Source of the DNA: QZKY01 sp963666295
Lineage (GTDB): Bacteria > Pseudomonadota > Gammaproteobacteria > Burkholderiales > Burkholderiaceae_D
NCBI GenBank assembly: GCA_963666295.1
Contig: OY762707.1
Coordinates: 496,001-560,000 of the forward strand
DNA: 64,000 nt
Direction of reading: 5' to 3'
The translations under genes and the position numbers were made by a program. Below are positions 1-8,958 of the stretch, piece after piece (position 1 is the stretch's first letter; every line of letters begins with the position of its first letter). A model generated the notes under the pieces. That model made no database searches. It was not told where the DNA came from and saw only the letters and a list, made by a program, of their open reading frames with translations.

Positions 1-302
1 CAGCAAGCCCGCTCTTTCGCGGCCTTCCCGTTCATCTCCTGATGTCTGGCAAAGAAAGTGCCGAGGCAAGCAAGCAACTTGCGTGGGCTAAAAACACACT
101 CGAAGCAGCAGGTTTTGAAGCACATGCAGCACTCATACCCGGCGATGCAGAAAACATCATCTCCCAAACCATTAAAACGCAGGCGATTGACATGCTGATT
201 ATGGGTGCCTATGCCAATTCGCCTTTGCGTCGCCTGTTATTTGGCAGCAAAACAACCGAGTTGCTACGCTCCGTTTCGATTCCAACACTTTTGTTACGCT
301 AG
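1..302 (+). CDS. Universal stress protein (UspA family), 3' part only
   Basis: The reading frame is open from base 3 and ends at a TAG at 300-302, so about 99 C-terminal residues are visible and the start lies upstream. The end shows the UspA nucleotide-loop pattern: a hydrophobic strand (DMLIMGAY), then a glycine-containing loop finishing in LFGSKT, then a last strand SIPTLLLR. The second glycine of the usual G-2X-G-9X-G motif is replaced (GAYANS), so ATP binding is uncertain. An ATG at 42 gives an 86-residue frame, but it begins inside the domain and is unlikely to be the start. Family members are cytoplasmic stress-survival proteins. Confidence 0.85.
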   Translation, partial: ASPLFRGLPVHLLMSGKESAEASKQLAWAKNTLEAAGFEAHAALIPGDAENIISQTIKTQAIDMLIMGAYANSPLRRLLFGSKTTELLRSVSIPTLLLR

Positions 303-350
303 AAACGATCAACCACGTGCGGTAACACAATCAAACGTGCAGGCAAAGAA

Positions 351-383
351 AAACCCAGCCAGACCAAAATCTTAGCTGGGTTT
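351..383. terminator. Bidirectional rho-independent terminator between usp and ssb
   Basis: AAACCCAGC and GCTGGGTTT form a 9-bp stem with a 15-base loop. On the minus strand it is followed by TTCTTT, and on the plus strand by GTTT. It sits between two converging genes and can serve both. Confidence 0.8.
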
Positions 384-408
384 GTTTACAAATTAAAAAA
401 GTTCTGGC

Positions 409-873
409 CTAGAACGGAATATCGTCATCAATGTCTGACAAACCGCCGTCCCCGGCAGGGGCAGGACTGCTTGCTGGCGCTGAACGTGCAGCTGGCGCGC
501 GGTTGCCGTAATCCCCGCTCGCGGGTTCGCCACTTCCCTGACGATTGCCCAGCATTTGCATCGTATCGGCAATAATTTCCGTTGCGTACCGCTCGACGCC
601 ATCCCGGTCCGTATATTTGCGCGTGCGAAGTCGGCCTTCAATGTAAACCTGAGAGCCTTTTCTAAGATATTGCCCCATGATTTCTGCCAGCTTGCCGAAG
701 GCACTGACACGATGCCATTCTGTCGCTTCGCGTTGCTCGCCAGTTGCCTTGTCTTTCCAGCGGTCTGACGTTGCAATCGCAAGGTTCGCTATGGGGTCGC
801 CGCCAGTGGTGTAGCGTGTCTCCGGGTCACGGCCCAAGTTTCCGACAATAATCACCTTATTAATGGATGCCAT
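409..873 (-). CDS. ssb: Single-stranded DNA-binding protein
   Basis: Binds single-stranded DNA during replication, repair and recombination, as a tetramer. The 154-residue protein starts ASINKVIIVGNLG and has a typical OB fold over roughly residues 1-110, followed by a Gly/Pro/Ala/Ser-rich linker. It ends in the acidic tip DIDDDIPF, which in this family recruits partner proteins. I chose the ATG at 873 because AGGAGA lies just upstream and the protein then begins as usual for SSB; an in-frame upstream ATG at 903 would add ten non-conserved residues. It is a single-gene unit with a terminator downstream. Confidence 0.97.
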   Translation of the reverse strand: MASINKVIIVGNLGRDPETRYTTGGDPIANLAIATSDRWKDKATGEQREATEWHRVSAFGKLAEIMGQYLRKGSQVYIEGRLRTRKYTDRDGVERYATEIIADTMQMLGNRQGSGEPASGDYGNRAPAARSAPASSPAPAGDGGLSDIDDDIPF

Positions 874-937
874 AATTTCTCCTGTTTTTATTACCCACGA
901 CACATGTGACCTAGGGCAGCATATTCTTTAAACGTCG

Positions 938-943
938 ATTATA
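938..943 (-). promoter_or_regulatory. Possible ssb promoter, -10 box
   Basis: A perfect TATAAT lies on the minus strand about 65 bases upstream of the ssb start. Only a weak -35 (TTTGCT, 16-base spacing) is seen, so this is a suggestion. Confidence 0.35.
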
Positions 944-967
944 AATTATCCCAGCCTTGAGCAAAGA

Positions 968-993
968 AAAAAGGCCGGACAACGCCGGCCTTT
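968..993 (-). terminator. Rho-independent terminator of the MBL hydrolase gene
   Basis: A GC-rich stem (AAAGGCCGG / CCGGCCTTT) is followed on the minus strand by a run of T broken by one C. It lies 20 bases after the stop of the gene at 1013-2026 and upstream of ssb. Confidence 0.85.
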
Positions 994-1012
994 GTGCAAT
1001 CATTTATCCGGA

Positions 1013-2026
1013 TCAAGCCGCAACAAAGCGCACAATGTCGCCATCGTCAATACGCCCAAGCCGCCCTTGCGCCTCGAGATAGTTCAAGTGTGCAATGGTT
1101 TCACTCATGGCGAACATCGACTGGTGTGTATCCGTCACGTCGCGGTCAAACAGGAAAGGCAACAATTCACAGGCTGTCTTCGGTGTCGGCGCAGCCGCCA
1201 ACAGCACATCACAACGATTGCGGTGATGCTCTTCCAGTTGATCCACACGCGCATTGATGCCACGAAACGGGCGTCCATGCGAAGGAAGTACCAGCGTATC
1301 CTCCGGCAGTGCGCGATAGCGCTGCAATGAATCCAGAAAGTATTGCAACGGATTCCCCATCGGGTTGGCAGCAATCACCGGGATATTGGTCGAAATGCTT
1401 GGCAATAGCATGTCACCGGAAATCAGCACTTTCAGCGATTCGCAATACAGCGACATGTGCTCCATCGCATGGCCGTAGCCCACAATCACGCGCCAGTCAT
1501 GATCGCCCACCTTGAACACCTGATTATCAAACAGGCGATGATAAGTCTGCGGAATAATCGGAAAACCCAGACGATACACGTTCGAGCGCAATTTCAATGC
1601 TTCCAGACGTTTGCGATCCAGCCCGTGATAGCGAAACATTTCAATCATCGCAGCAACGGAATAGTTGCCGGCTTCTTCCGCAAAACATAGTGCGCCGGTA
1701 AATTCGCCCTGCGTCGTCCACAATTGCGCGCCCGTTTTTTGCTCCAGCCAACCGGCCAGTCCGATGTGGTCGGGGTGATAGTGCGTCACAATCTGGCGTG
1801 TCAAAGGGTATTTTGGCAACAGCCCCTCCCACACCTCCTTGATCGGCTCCGTGGTCAGGCCGGTATCCACATTTGCCCAGCCATCGCCATCAGCAAGCAA
1901 CCAGAGATTGACGTGATTCAGCGCAAAGGGGAGCGGCATGCGCAACCACTTAACGCCCGGCGCAACATCCATCGCCTCAGCCACTTCCGGCATATTTCGA
2001 TCAAAAGGGTAACTAAGTTCTGACAT
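1013..2026 (-). CDS. MBL-fold metallo-hydrolase
   Basis: A 337-residue metallo-beta-lactamase-fold protein. The zinc motif HxHxDH is clear (THYHPDHIG, near residue 82). Further likely ligands follow: a His in GYGHAMEH (near 188), an Asp in SGDMLLP (near 206) and a His in SHGRPF (near 250). The C-terminal ~70 residues resemble the winged-helix tail of LACTB2-like members, with a closing HLNYLEAQGRLGR segment. No signal peptide is seen, so it is cytoplasmic. The substrate cannot be told; relatives hydrolyse thioesters or nucleic acids. The start is supported by GGGGAAAATTC directly upstream. Transcribed alone, divergent from rmlD. Confidence 0.85.
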   Translation of the reverse strand: MSELSYPFDRNMPEVAEAMDVAPGVKWLRMPLPFALNHVNLWLLADGDGWANVDTGLTTEPIKEVWEGLLPKYPLTRQIVTHYHPDHIGLAGWLEQKTGAQLWTTQGEFTGALCFAEEAGNYSVAAMIEMFRYHGLDRKRLEALKLRSNVYRLGFPIIPQTYHRLFDNQVFKVGDHDWRVIVGYGHAMEHMSLYCESLKVLISGDMLLPSISTNIPVIAANPMGNPLQYFLDSLQRYRALPEDTLVLPSHGRPFRGINARVDQLEEHHRNRCDVLLAAAPTPKTACELLPFLFDRDVTDTHQSMFAMSETIAHLNYLEAQGRLGRIDDGDIVRFVAA

Positions 2027-2177
2027 GAATTTTCCCCGTTTTCATTAAATACAAACCGCCAATTGTAACCATAAAGCACGGAAATCAAGCGTTTTCTCAT
2101 GCCCCACAATCACTGGTCGCGAGCCGTAACAGTTAAAATGGCATGCGGCAAACCCCTAACCGGATGAAAGGCAAGGT

Positions 2178-3065
2178 ATGAAAGTAGTTCTACTCGGGAA
2201 AAACGGACAAGTCGGGCAAGAACTGCAACGAACGCTGGCCCCTTTGGGAAACATCATCGCCCTCGGAAAGGAAGACCTTGATCTAACCGATCTGGATGCG
2301 CTTCGAAACGTTCTTTCCAGTCAAGCGCCCGAAATCATCGTCAACGCTGCTGCCTATACCGCTGTGGATCAAGCGGAGAGCGACAGCACCACCGCCTTTC
2401 GCATCAATGCCGAAGCACCCGAAGTCATGGCGCGTTACGCGCGCTTTAACGGTTCGCTACTGGTGCACTATTCAACCGAGTATGTGTTTGATGGTCAGAA
2501 ATCCAGCGCTTATATCGAAACAGACAGCCCCAATCCGTTAAACGTATATGGCCAATCCAAGCTGGCTGGCGAGCGCGCCATTCAAGGCGGCGGTTGCCAC
2601 GCGCTGATTTTCCGTACGAGCTGGGTCTTTTCAGCACCCGGCCGCAACTTCATCAATACGATCCTGCGACTGGCACGTGAGCGCGACACGCTGGATGTCG
2701 TCTCAGACCAGCTTGGTGCGCCGACCTCAGCCGAATTGCTCGCGGATGTCACAGCACTCGCCATCGCCTCCTGTCAATCCGATGCACTGCGAGAAGGCGT
2801 GTACCACCTGACCGCGTCGGGCAGCACCAGCTGGTACGGGCTGGCGTGCTACATCGTGCAACAGGCACATGCGAAAGGAATGGATTTGAAGCTGGACGTG
2901 CCCAATATCCGTGCCATCAAGACCGCCGATTATCCGACCCCGGCAAAGCGGCCGCGTAACTCGCGCATGGATTGCAGCTCGCTCTCCCAGCAACTCGGCA
3001 TTACCCTGCCGCACTGGCAAGTGCATGTTGATCGCATGCTGGATCAGATTTGCGCCAACAACTAA
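2178..3065 (+). CDS. rmlD: dTDP-4-dehydrorhamnose reductase
   Basis: Reduces dTDP-4-keto-L-rhamnose to dTDP-L-rhamnose, the last step of rhamnose donor synthesis for LPS or exopolysaccharide. At 295 residues it has the normal family length. It is a short-chain dehydrogenase of the extended type: N-terminal nucleotide-binding GKNGQVGQEL, INAAAYTAVD-like strand (VNAAAYTAVDQAE), active-site YSTEYVFDG and the catalytic YxxxK in VYGQSK (near residue 128). The usual rmlA, rmlB and rmlC are not adjacent here, so the pathway must be completed elsewhere. Also called rfbD. Confidence 0.93.
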   Translation: MKVVLLGKNGQVGQELQRTLAPLGNIIALGKEDLDLTDLDALRNVLSSQAPEIIVNAAAYTAVDQAESDSTTAFRINAEAPEVMARYARFNGSLLVHYSTEYVFDGQKSSAYIETDSPNPLNVYGQSKLAGERAIQGGGCHALIFRTSWVFSAPGRNFINTILRLARERDTLDVVSDQLGAPTSAELLADVTALAIASCQSDALREGVYHLTASGSTSWYGLACYIVQQAHAKGMDLKLDVPNIRAIKTADYPTPAKRPRNSRMDCSSLSQQLGITLPHWQVHVDRMLDQICANN

Positions 3066-3110
3066 TTTCAAGCTGACTCCAATAGAAACCGGCCAAGTAC
3101 TTCACACAAA

Positions 3111-3132
3111 AATAGTTTGCATATAAACTATT
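3111..3132. promoter_or_regulatory. Perfect palindrome just upstream of marR-type gene (probable operator)
   Basis: AATAGTTT and AAACTATT form a perfect 8-bp inverted repeat around a 6-base GCATAT spacer, ending 3 bases before the ATG at 3136. MarR proteins usually bind palindromes of this size in their own promoter. The central ATATAAA may also be a -10 box, so binding would block transcription of the whole efflux operon. The overlap with the ribosome-binding region leaves no Shine-Dalgarno sequence, so the mRNA may be leaderless. Confidence 0.6.
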
Positions 3133-3135
3133 TGT

Positions 3136-3606
3136 ATGAAAACCAAAACCTCGCAAGATCACGTTCTAATTCAAGTTACCACCGCGCTGACACAAGCAGC
3201 TCGCGCCTACAAGGCAGCCGCCGACAAGCTGTCAGCGCAATTCGGACTCTCCCAGGCAACTGCGTGGCCCGCTGTTGTCATCGGAAGGCATGGAAAAGAC
3301 GGCATCAGGCCCGGTTCGCTGGCAGAAACGCTCGGGCTGGAAGCATCATCTGTCGTGCGCGTCATTGACCACCTAATCAAAAAGGGACTGGTGGAGCGTC
3401 ACGAAGACCCAAATGACCGACGAGCCAGAATCCTGCATCTCACTGCTGACGGCAAGCAACGTGTCGCCAAAATTGAAGAAGCGCTGATCCCCTTTCGCCG
3501 GAAGATGCTGGAAAATGCCGAGCCCTCCGACCTCGACGCCTGCCTGCGCGTAATAAATGCGCTCAGCACATCCATCAAAGAGTATGACGGATCGATCATA
3601 GAGTAG
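3136..3606 (+). CDS. MarR-family transcriptional regulator
   Basis: A 156-residue winged-helix regulator. The recognition region reads GLEASSVVRVIDHLIKKGLVERHEDPND, where the DPNDRRARIL wing motif near residue 95 is characteristic of MarR. It probably represses the efflux operon that begins 6 bases downstream (FUSC, DUF1656, HlyD) and is relieved by an aromatic or phenolic ligand, as for related systems; the ligand is inferred, not shown. A perfect palindrome lies immediately upstream of its start. An internal alternative start is unlikely because the N-terminal helix region is needed for dimerization. Confidence 0.88.
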   Translation: MKTKTSQDHVLIQVTTALTQAARAYKAAADKLSAQFGLSQATAWPAVVIGRHGKDGIRPGSLAETLGLEASSVVRVIDHLIKKGLVERHEDPNDRRARILHLTADGKQRVAKIEEALIPFRRKMLENAEPSDLDACLRVINALSTSIKEYDGSIIE

Positions 3607-3612
3607 GCGTTT

Positions 3613-5646
3613 ATGAAGTGGCCGTCTGCAACAGAGATTCAATTCTCGATCAAAGCCTTCGCTTCTGGCATGCTGGCGCTGTATCTGGCCATGCGCCTGG
3701 GCTTGCCGCGACCTTTCTGGGCACTGCTGACTGCTTACGTGGCATCGCAGCCGTTCTCCGGCGCCACACGTTCCAAGGCCGCATACCGTGCGCTGGGCAC
3801 GTTCATGGGTGCCATCCTCACACTGTTTGCGCTACCGCATCTGATCAACTATTCCGTTCTGCTCACGCTCGCTCTGGCAGGCTGGCTTGGCCTATGTCTT
3901 TACATCTCCCTGCTTGACCGTACGCCACGCTCATACATCTTCATTCTGGCCGGATACACCCCTGCCTTGATCGGCTTTCCCGCGCTGATCGACATTTCCT
4001 CGTTCAGTGCAGTTGCGGTGTTTGACATTGGCGTTGCCAGAGTTGAAGAAATCCTGCTGGGCGTATCCTGCGCCGCGCTGATTCACAGCGTCGTCTTCCC
4101 TCGCAATGTTGCCCCCGTCATGCTTCAACGGGTTGATAACGCACTTGACGATGCAGCAGCATGGATACGCCATGTTCTGAATAACGAAGATCAAGAGCAA
4201 ATTGAAATTGACCATATCAGGCTATCGCAAGACATAACCGAATTGCGCATGATGGCCACGCACCTGCCATTTGACGCTTCCAATCTGCGCTGGGCATCCC
4301 GAAATGTTGGCACGATACAAAACCGCCTGTCTTCCATCGTGTTGTACATGTCCTCCGTCGAAAACACGCTCAAAACCTTGCGGGAAAGCGACCGGGAAGA
4401 CGCCCGAAAAAGATGGCAACACACGTTCAACCGCGTCACAAGCTGGATAGATCAAAAACAGGCGCACACAAACGATGAATCCGCACCACCATATCGCGCA
4501 ATCGATGAATCGACCCCCACAATCGATTCGCACGCCACCTGGCAACAAATGCTGGAACTGAATCTGGCATCTCACCTGAAGCGCCTGATTGATGCCTGCG
4601 AAAGCTGCTTTTATCAGCGCCAGCAAATCGCACTTGCCATGGCAGGCAAAAAAATGGATCAGGCATATCCCACACTACGCAAAACGCCCAAGGTGCCGCA
4701 TGTCGATCATGGCCTAGCGCTAATGTCGGCCATTGCTGCATTCCTGGCAGTTTGCGCCTCCACCGGATTCTGGATACTGTCCGGATGGCCACTCGGCTTC
4801 GCCGCTCCGATGATGTGCAGCCTGTTCTGCGTATTTTTTGCCTCTCTGGACAACCCGATTCCGGTACTGAAAACTTCGCTGGTTTTCACGGTATTGTCCA
4901 GCCCGATTGCTGGCATATATCTGCTTTACCTGATGCCGAGCGCACACAGCTTTGAAAGCATGGCGCTTGTCCTTGCGCCTTTCCTGCTGATCGGTGGTGT
5001 GTATCTGGCGCGACCCAGCACCCTCATTTATGCCGTTCCACTGTGCTTTACGCCCCTTGCCAATTTCATGATGATCGACATGGGGCGCGCCGGAATGACT
5101 TCCTTCCTGAACAGCCAGATCAGTCAGGCAATCGGCATCGGGTTCGCCGTCCTATTTACCGGGCTTTTGCGTTCTGCCAGTGCAAAATGGCTCGTCATGC
5201 GGATGCTAAATACCATACGAAACGAAATTATTCAGCTCGCTCAATCTGCCCGACCGCCCGCACCGACCGCTGTCGCTGCACAGATGATCGACCGTGTCAG
5301 CCTGCTGATGCCACGCGTCGCCGGAATGGACGCACGCAAAAAACAGCTTGTGGCAAACGCACTGCAAGACATGCGCATCAAACTCAACCTTGTTCACCTG
5401 CGTCGCGTTCAGCACCGCCTGCGACGGCGCAATATCACCATACAGCCACTGCTGGACGCACTCTCGAACCATTTCCAGCGCAAGACCGCCAGGCTCGCCG
5501 GACGATCTGACCTCAGAAAAGAGACTGACCAGACATTGCTCGCCCTTTGCAGCACGGCTGCTTTTCCGATGCGCAATGAAGCCATCGCTGCGCTGGCCGG
5601 AGTACGACGCGATCTTTTTCCCAACCATAAAAGTGGCACCCAATGA
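3613..5646 (+). CDS. FUSC-family inner-membrane efflux protein (AaeB-like)
   Basis: A 677-residue member of the fusaric acid resistance / aromatic acid exporter family. It has two membrane bundles separated by a cytosolic helical region: hydrophobic segments at about residues 10-165, a soluble stretch at about 170-345, a second set at about 355-510, and a basic C-terminal soluble domain. It would be the pump subunit of a tripartite-type exporter of aromatic or weak organic acids, with the DUF1656 protein and the HlyD-type adaptor encoded next. Start and stop are tightly coupled: 6 bases after the regulator, ATGA overlap with the next gene. No outer-membrane factor is encoded in the operon. 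Confidence 0.88.
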   Translation: MKWPSATEIQFSIKAFASGMLALYLAMRLGLPRPFWALLTAYVASQPFSGATRSKAAYRALGTFMGAILTLFALPHLINYSVLLTLALAGWLGLCLYISLLDRTPRSYIFILAGYTPALIGFPALIDISSFSAVAVFDIGVARVEEILLGVSCAALIHSVVFPRNVAPVMLQRVDNALDDAAAWIRHVLNNEDQEQIEIDHIRLSQDITELRMMATHLPFDASNLRWASRNVGTIQNRLSSIVLYMSSVENTLKTLRESDREDARKRWQHTFNRVTSWIDQKQAHTNDESAPPYRAIDESTPTIDSHATWQQMLELNLASHLKRLIDACESCFYQRQQIALAMAGKKMDQAYPTLRKTPKVPHVDHGLALMSAIAAFLAVCASTGFWILSGWPLGFAAPMMCSLFCVFFASLDNPIPVLKTSLVFTVLSSPIAGIYLLYLMPSAHSFESMALVLAPFLLIGGVYLARPSTLIYAVPLCFTPLANFMMIDMGRAGMTSFLNSQISQAIGIGFAVLFTGLLRSASAKWLVMRMLNTIRNEIIQLAQSARPPAPTAVAAQMIDRVSLLMPRVAGMDARKKQLVANALQDMRIKLNLVHLRRVQHRLRRRNITIQPLLDALSNHFQRKTARLAGRSDLRKETDQTLLALCSTAAFPMRNEAIAALAGVRRDLFPNHKSGTQ

Positions 5647-5852
5647 CCGGCCAGTTTGACTTGTTCGGGCTTTACTTTCCCTGGCTAATGATGACAGCGC
5701 TTGCTTCCTTCATCACTACGCTGGCAATTGGCAAGCTGTTGGCGCGCAGAGGCCTCTACCAATATATCTGGCATCCGCCGCTATTTAATCTGGCGCTGTT
5801 TTTCATTGTGCTAGGCATTTCCGTCTCGCTTTTTTCGTACGCAAGAATATGA
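5643..5852 (+). CDS. DUF1656 small membrane protein of the efflux operon
   Basis: A 69-residue protein with two hydrophobic helices (around residues 12-33 and 47-66) and the typical IWHPPLFNLALF segment between them. It is equivalent to AaeX of the AaeXAB operon. Its start overlaps the FUSC stop by 4 bases (ATGA) and its stop overlaps the next start in the same way, implying translational coupling. The function in the pump complex is unknown. Confidence 0.85.
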   Translation: MTGQFDLFGLYFPWLMMTALASFITTLAIGKLLARRGLYQYIWHPPLFNLALFFIVLGISVSLFSYARI

Positions 5853-6718
5853 ATTTTTTCAGAAAGAAAAGCGCACAACGCGCCATTACCGCCACCGCCG
5901 CACTAATCGCTGCTCTGATCGGGTGGCAGCTCTGGTGCCACTACGAAAACGATCCGTGGACACGTGACGGACGCGTGAACGCCAACGTTATTCTGGTCGC
6001 GCCGGATGTCACCGGCCAAGTCGTCAAGACGCATGTGCAAGACAACCAGAGCGTCCGCGCAGGTGACACACTGTTTGAAATCGACCCGGCACGCTTCGAA
6101 CTGGCGCTGCGCCGTGCTATTGCATCCGAACAGGCGGCACGCATCTCGCTCAATCAGGCCATCCGGGAAGCTCGGCGCAGAGATAAATTGAAAGGCGTGA
6201 TCGCAAAAGAAGAGCGCGAACAAGGCAACACCCGCGTCGAACAAGCGCACGCCAATCTGGCACAGGCCATCGTCAACCGCGAAACCGCTAGGCTGAACCT
6301 CGACCGGACAAAAGTAGTGGCCAGCATCAATGGACAGGTCACCAACCTTGATCTGCAAAACGGCACCTATGTCATCTCGGGCAAGCCGGTCATGGCGCTG
6401 GTTGACCAGGATTCTTTTTATGTCGAAGGCTATTTTGAAGAAACCAAACTACCCGCTATCCAGATCGGCAACCGCGCACGCATTACGCTAATGGGGCAGG
6501 GAAAAACACTGGAAGGACATGTCGACAGCATTTCAGGCGGCATCGACGATCGGGAACGCACAACCGGCAGCAAGCTGCTAAAAAAGGTCAATCCTGCCTT
6601 CAACTGGGTGCGCCTCGTACAACGCATTCCTGTGCGCATCGCCCTTGAAAAAATTCCTGAAGACGTCCGGCTGGTCGCTGGCCTGACCGCCACGATTGAA
6701 ATACTCGCTGGCAAGTAA
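5849..6718 (+). CDS. HlyD-family periplasmic adaptor (AaeA-like)
   Basis: A 289-residue membrane-fusion protein. It has one N-terminal membrane anchor (residues 14-30), then a biotinyl-lipoyl-like segment containing VRAGDTLFEIDPARF, a coiled-coil hairpin rich in Ala/Glu/Arg (about 90-150), and a beta-barrel region. The sequence YENDPWTRDGRVNA near residue 33 is typical of the AaeA/EmrA-like adaptors that accompany FUSC pumps. It should link the inner-membrane pump to an outer-membrane channel encoded elsewhere. Last gene of the operon. Confidence 0.88.
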   Translation: MNFFRKKSAQRAITATAALIAALIGWQLWCHYENDPWTRDGRVNANVILVAPDVTGQVVKTHVQDNQSVRAGDTLFEIDPARFELALRRAIASEQAARISLNQAIREARRRDKLKGVIAKEEREQGNTRVEQAHANLAQAIVNRETARLNLDRTKVVASINGQVTNLDLQNGTYVISGKPVMALVDQDSFYVEGYFEETKLPAIQIGNRARITLMGQGKTLEGHVDSISGGIDDRERTTGSKLLKKVNPAFNWVRLVQRIPVRIALEKIPEDVRLVAGLTATIEILAGK

Positions 6719-6762
6719 CCTGTTTAAGAGCACAACGCAGGCAGCGAAAACGATAAAAAAAC

Positions 6763-7743
6763 TCAAGCCGGTTCGTAAACCAGATGTTGGTCTCGTCGCC
6801 GTAACGACGTGCCCATTTCATCACACAGGTGTTCCATCCGCCGCATGATGCTTTCCGATTGCTCGCCGCGCGCCAACTCCACTCTGGCCACGCTCAACTT
6901 GACCGGATACATGTCGATGCGCTTCAATTGCCGCCCATCCATAACAACCTGAAACAGGAATGACCAGTCATTGCGCATGAATGGATCGACAGCATAGTCG
7001 TCAATAAAATCGCCGGTATCGTACAGAATCGGCTTGCCCTGAAAGATTTCCACCCCTTGAAATACATGCGCACTGTGCCCGTAGTAAATATCCGCACCCA
7101 GCGAAATCACAGCCCGCGCAAATTCCCGAAACTCCACTCGCGGGCGCTGTACCATGTTTGGTCCCCAGTGATTGGAAAATATCACGATTTCTGCTCCTTG
7201 CTGCCGCGCTGATGCGATGGTCTCACCCACTTCGCTCAGCGTTTCCTTATCCGCCGACACCGGCAGAAAATGGGTGCCGGCGTGCGTCACATCCGCAGCA
7301 AACTGTGGCTCATTATCCGTGTATGCGATCAACGCAATTTTCATATCTTGTGCTGCAAGGAAAAGCGTTCGTGCTGCCTCTTCGCCTGTTCGCCCTGCAC
7401 CTGCGTAAGCAATACCGGCTGAATCCAGATTCTCAAGTGTATCAATCAAGCCCTGTTCCTCGAAATCCAGCGTGTGATTATTCGCCAGCGAACAGGCATC
7501 AATCTTTGCAGCCTGCAACACCTCGGCAACCGAGGGGTCGGCGCGAAAGTGAAAGGTTTTGGGGGTTCGCGTCCACGGCTTCCCGTATCTGGTAATCGCA
7601 CACTCCAGATTCAGAATGCGTAGATCGGCAGCGTGTAACAAAGGCAATGTGTCACCCCAAGGCTCGCCTGGCAGCATTCCCGGCAACAATTCGTTCACGT
7701 ACCGGCCCAGCATGACATCACCCATCAGCGCAATTTTGAGCAC
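6763..7743 (-). CDS. CapA-family (PGA_cap) metallophosphatase-like protein
   Basis: A 326-residue protein of the poly-gamma-glutamate capsule synthesis CapA family, which has a calcineurin-like metallophosphatase fold. Visible motifs are GDVMLGR (residues 8-14), NLECAIT (near 46), SLANNHTLDF (near 85), FSNHWGPN (near 192) and YYGHSAHVFQG (near 220). No signal peptide or membrane segment is seen, unlike capsule CapA proteins that are anchored. No capB or capC lies nearby, so a role in capsule synthesis is doubtful. It lies 9 bases downstream of the dnaJ-type gene's true stop and is probably co-transcribed with it. Confidence 0.8.
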   Translation of the reverse strand: MLKIALMGDVMLGRYVNELLPGMLPGEPWGDTLPLLHAADLRILNLECAITRYGKPWTRTPKTFHFRADPSVAEVLQAAKIDACSLANNHTLDFEEQGLIDTLENLDSAGIAYAGAGRTGEEAARTLFLAAQDMKIALIAYTDNEPQFAADVTHAGTHFLPVSADKETLSEVGETIASARQQGAEIVIFSNHWGPNMVQRPRVEFREFARAVISLGADIYYGHSAHVFQGVEIFQGKPILYDTGDFIDDYAVDPFMRNDWSFLFQVVMDGRQLKRIDMYPVKLSVARVELARGEQSESIMRRMEHLCDEMGTSLRRRDQHLVYEPA

Positions 7744-7752
7744 GCCCTCTCC

Positions 7753-8870
7753 TCAGGTATGGCCAAACATTTCAGGCCGCTTCTCAGCTTTACGCAAACT
7801 CTCATACAGCGACCGCTCTTCGTTCGAGAGCTTTTCCGGTATATGCACGCGCACTCTCACAAACAGGTCGCCCTTCGCTTTTCCGCCAAAGTACGGCAAA
7901 CCTTTCCCCCGCAAACGCAATACTGCATCCGGTTGTGTACCCTGCGAACCGCCAACTCAAGCTTGCCATCCAAAGTTGGCACTACCAGCGCAACACCCAG
8001 CGCTGCATCGGCTGGACTAATCATGACGCTATGCCACAAATTGGCGCCATCGCGCATAAAGCGCGCGTCCGGCTCAGTGCGCACGACCACATACAAATCA
8101 CCCGGCACGCCACTTGGCACTGCGCTCGGCATGCCACGCTCTGGCACGCGCAGTGCTTTGCCCTCGTCAATGCCAACCGGAATTTTCACCATCAAAGTTT
8201 CGCCCTGCATGGTCTGGCCAGAACCACCGCACTCGATGCATGGCTGATCTATGACCTTGCCTCGACCATGACATTCTGGACAAACGGTAAGCTGCTGAAT
8301 CAATACCTGTGAATCTTTTTTACCCCGACGACGTGCGACCGTTTTATGACCGGTTCCCTTGCAGGCAACACACTCTCTCGGCGAAGTTCCGGACTTGGCG
8401 CCGCTTCCATGACATGCCTTGCACACGGTCGGATGGTTGACACGCACCTTTTCTTCGCCGCCAGAAACCACCTTGACCAATGGAATCACCAGTTCCATCT
8501 CGATATCCCGCCCCTTGGGTGGCCCAACGGGTCGGCGATCAAAGAAATGATCAAACAGGCCGCCGCCAAAACCAAACCCCATGCCCCCGAGAATATCTTC
8601 GAAGTTGATATCACCAAACAGATCTTCGTGCGAAAAACCCGCCACACCCGCGAAACCATGATGGTCGTAGTCCGCTTTTTTGTTCGGATCGGAAAGCACT
8701 GCGTAGGCCTTGGCCACTTCCTTGAAGCGCTCTTCGGCATCTGGCGCCTTGTTGCGATCGGGATGGTACTTCATCGCAAGTTTGCGAAAAGCATCCTTGA
8801 TGGCCTTCGGACTGGCATCACGCGCAAGACCCAACACTTCGCAGTAATCGCGGTCAGGGTTTCCGGCCAT
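7753..8870 (-). pseudogene. dnaJ: DnaJ-type chaperone interrupted by a single-base frameshift
   Basis: Co-chaperone of DnaK. The N-terminal J domain has the HPD motif (KYHPDRNKAPDAEERF), followed by a Gly/Phe-rich linker and four CxxCxGxG zinc motifs (CKACHGSG, CVACKGTG, CPECHGRG, CIECGGSG), then the client-binding domain. The frame breaks near 7946: after DGKLELAV the conserved C-terminus continues in another frame (QGTQPDAVLRLRGKG, then FVRVRVHIPEKL) and ends FGHT at the stop 7753-7755. Restoring one C gives about 372 residues, the normal length. As written, the frame runs on to 7857 with 28 unrelated residues. Whether the lesion is real or a sequencing error cannot be told. GGGGAG precedes the ATG at 8870. 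Confidence 0.88.
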
Positions 8871-8958
8871 GAATTCTCCCCTTCCAGAAAATGACAGGAC
8901 AGCATTGCTTTGCCAAAATTTACGAGGAAAATGTTCTCTCAGTGACGCTCTTCAGGCA

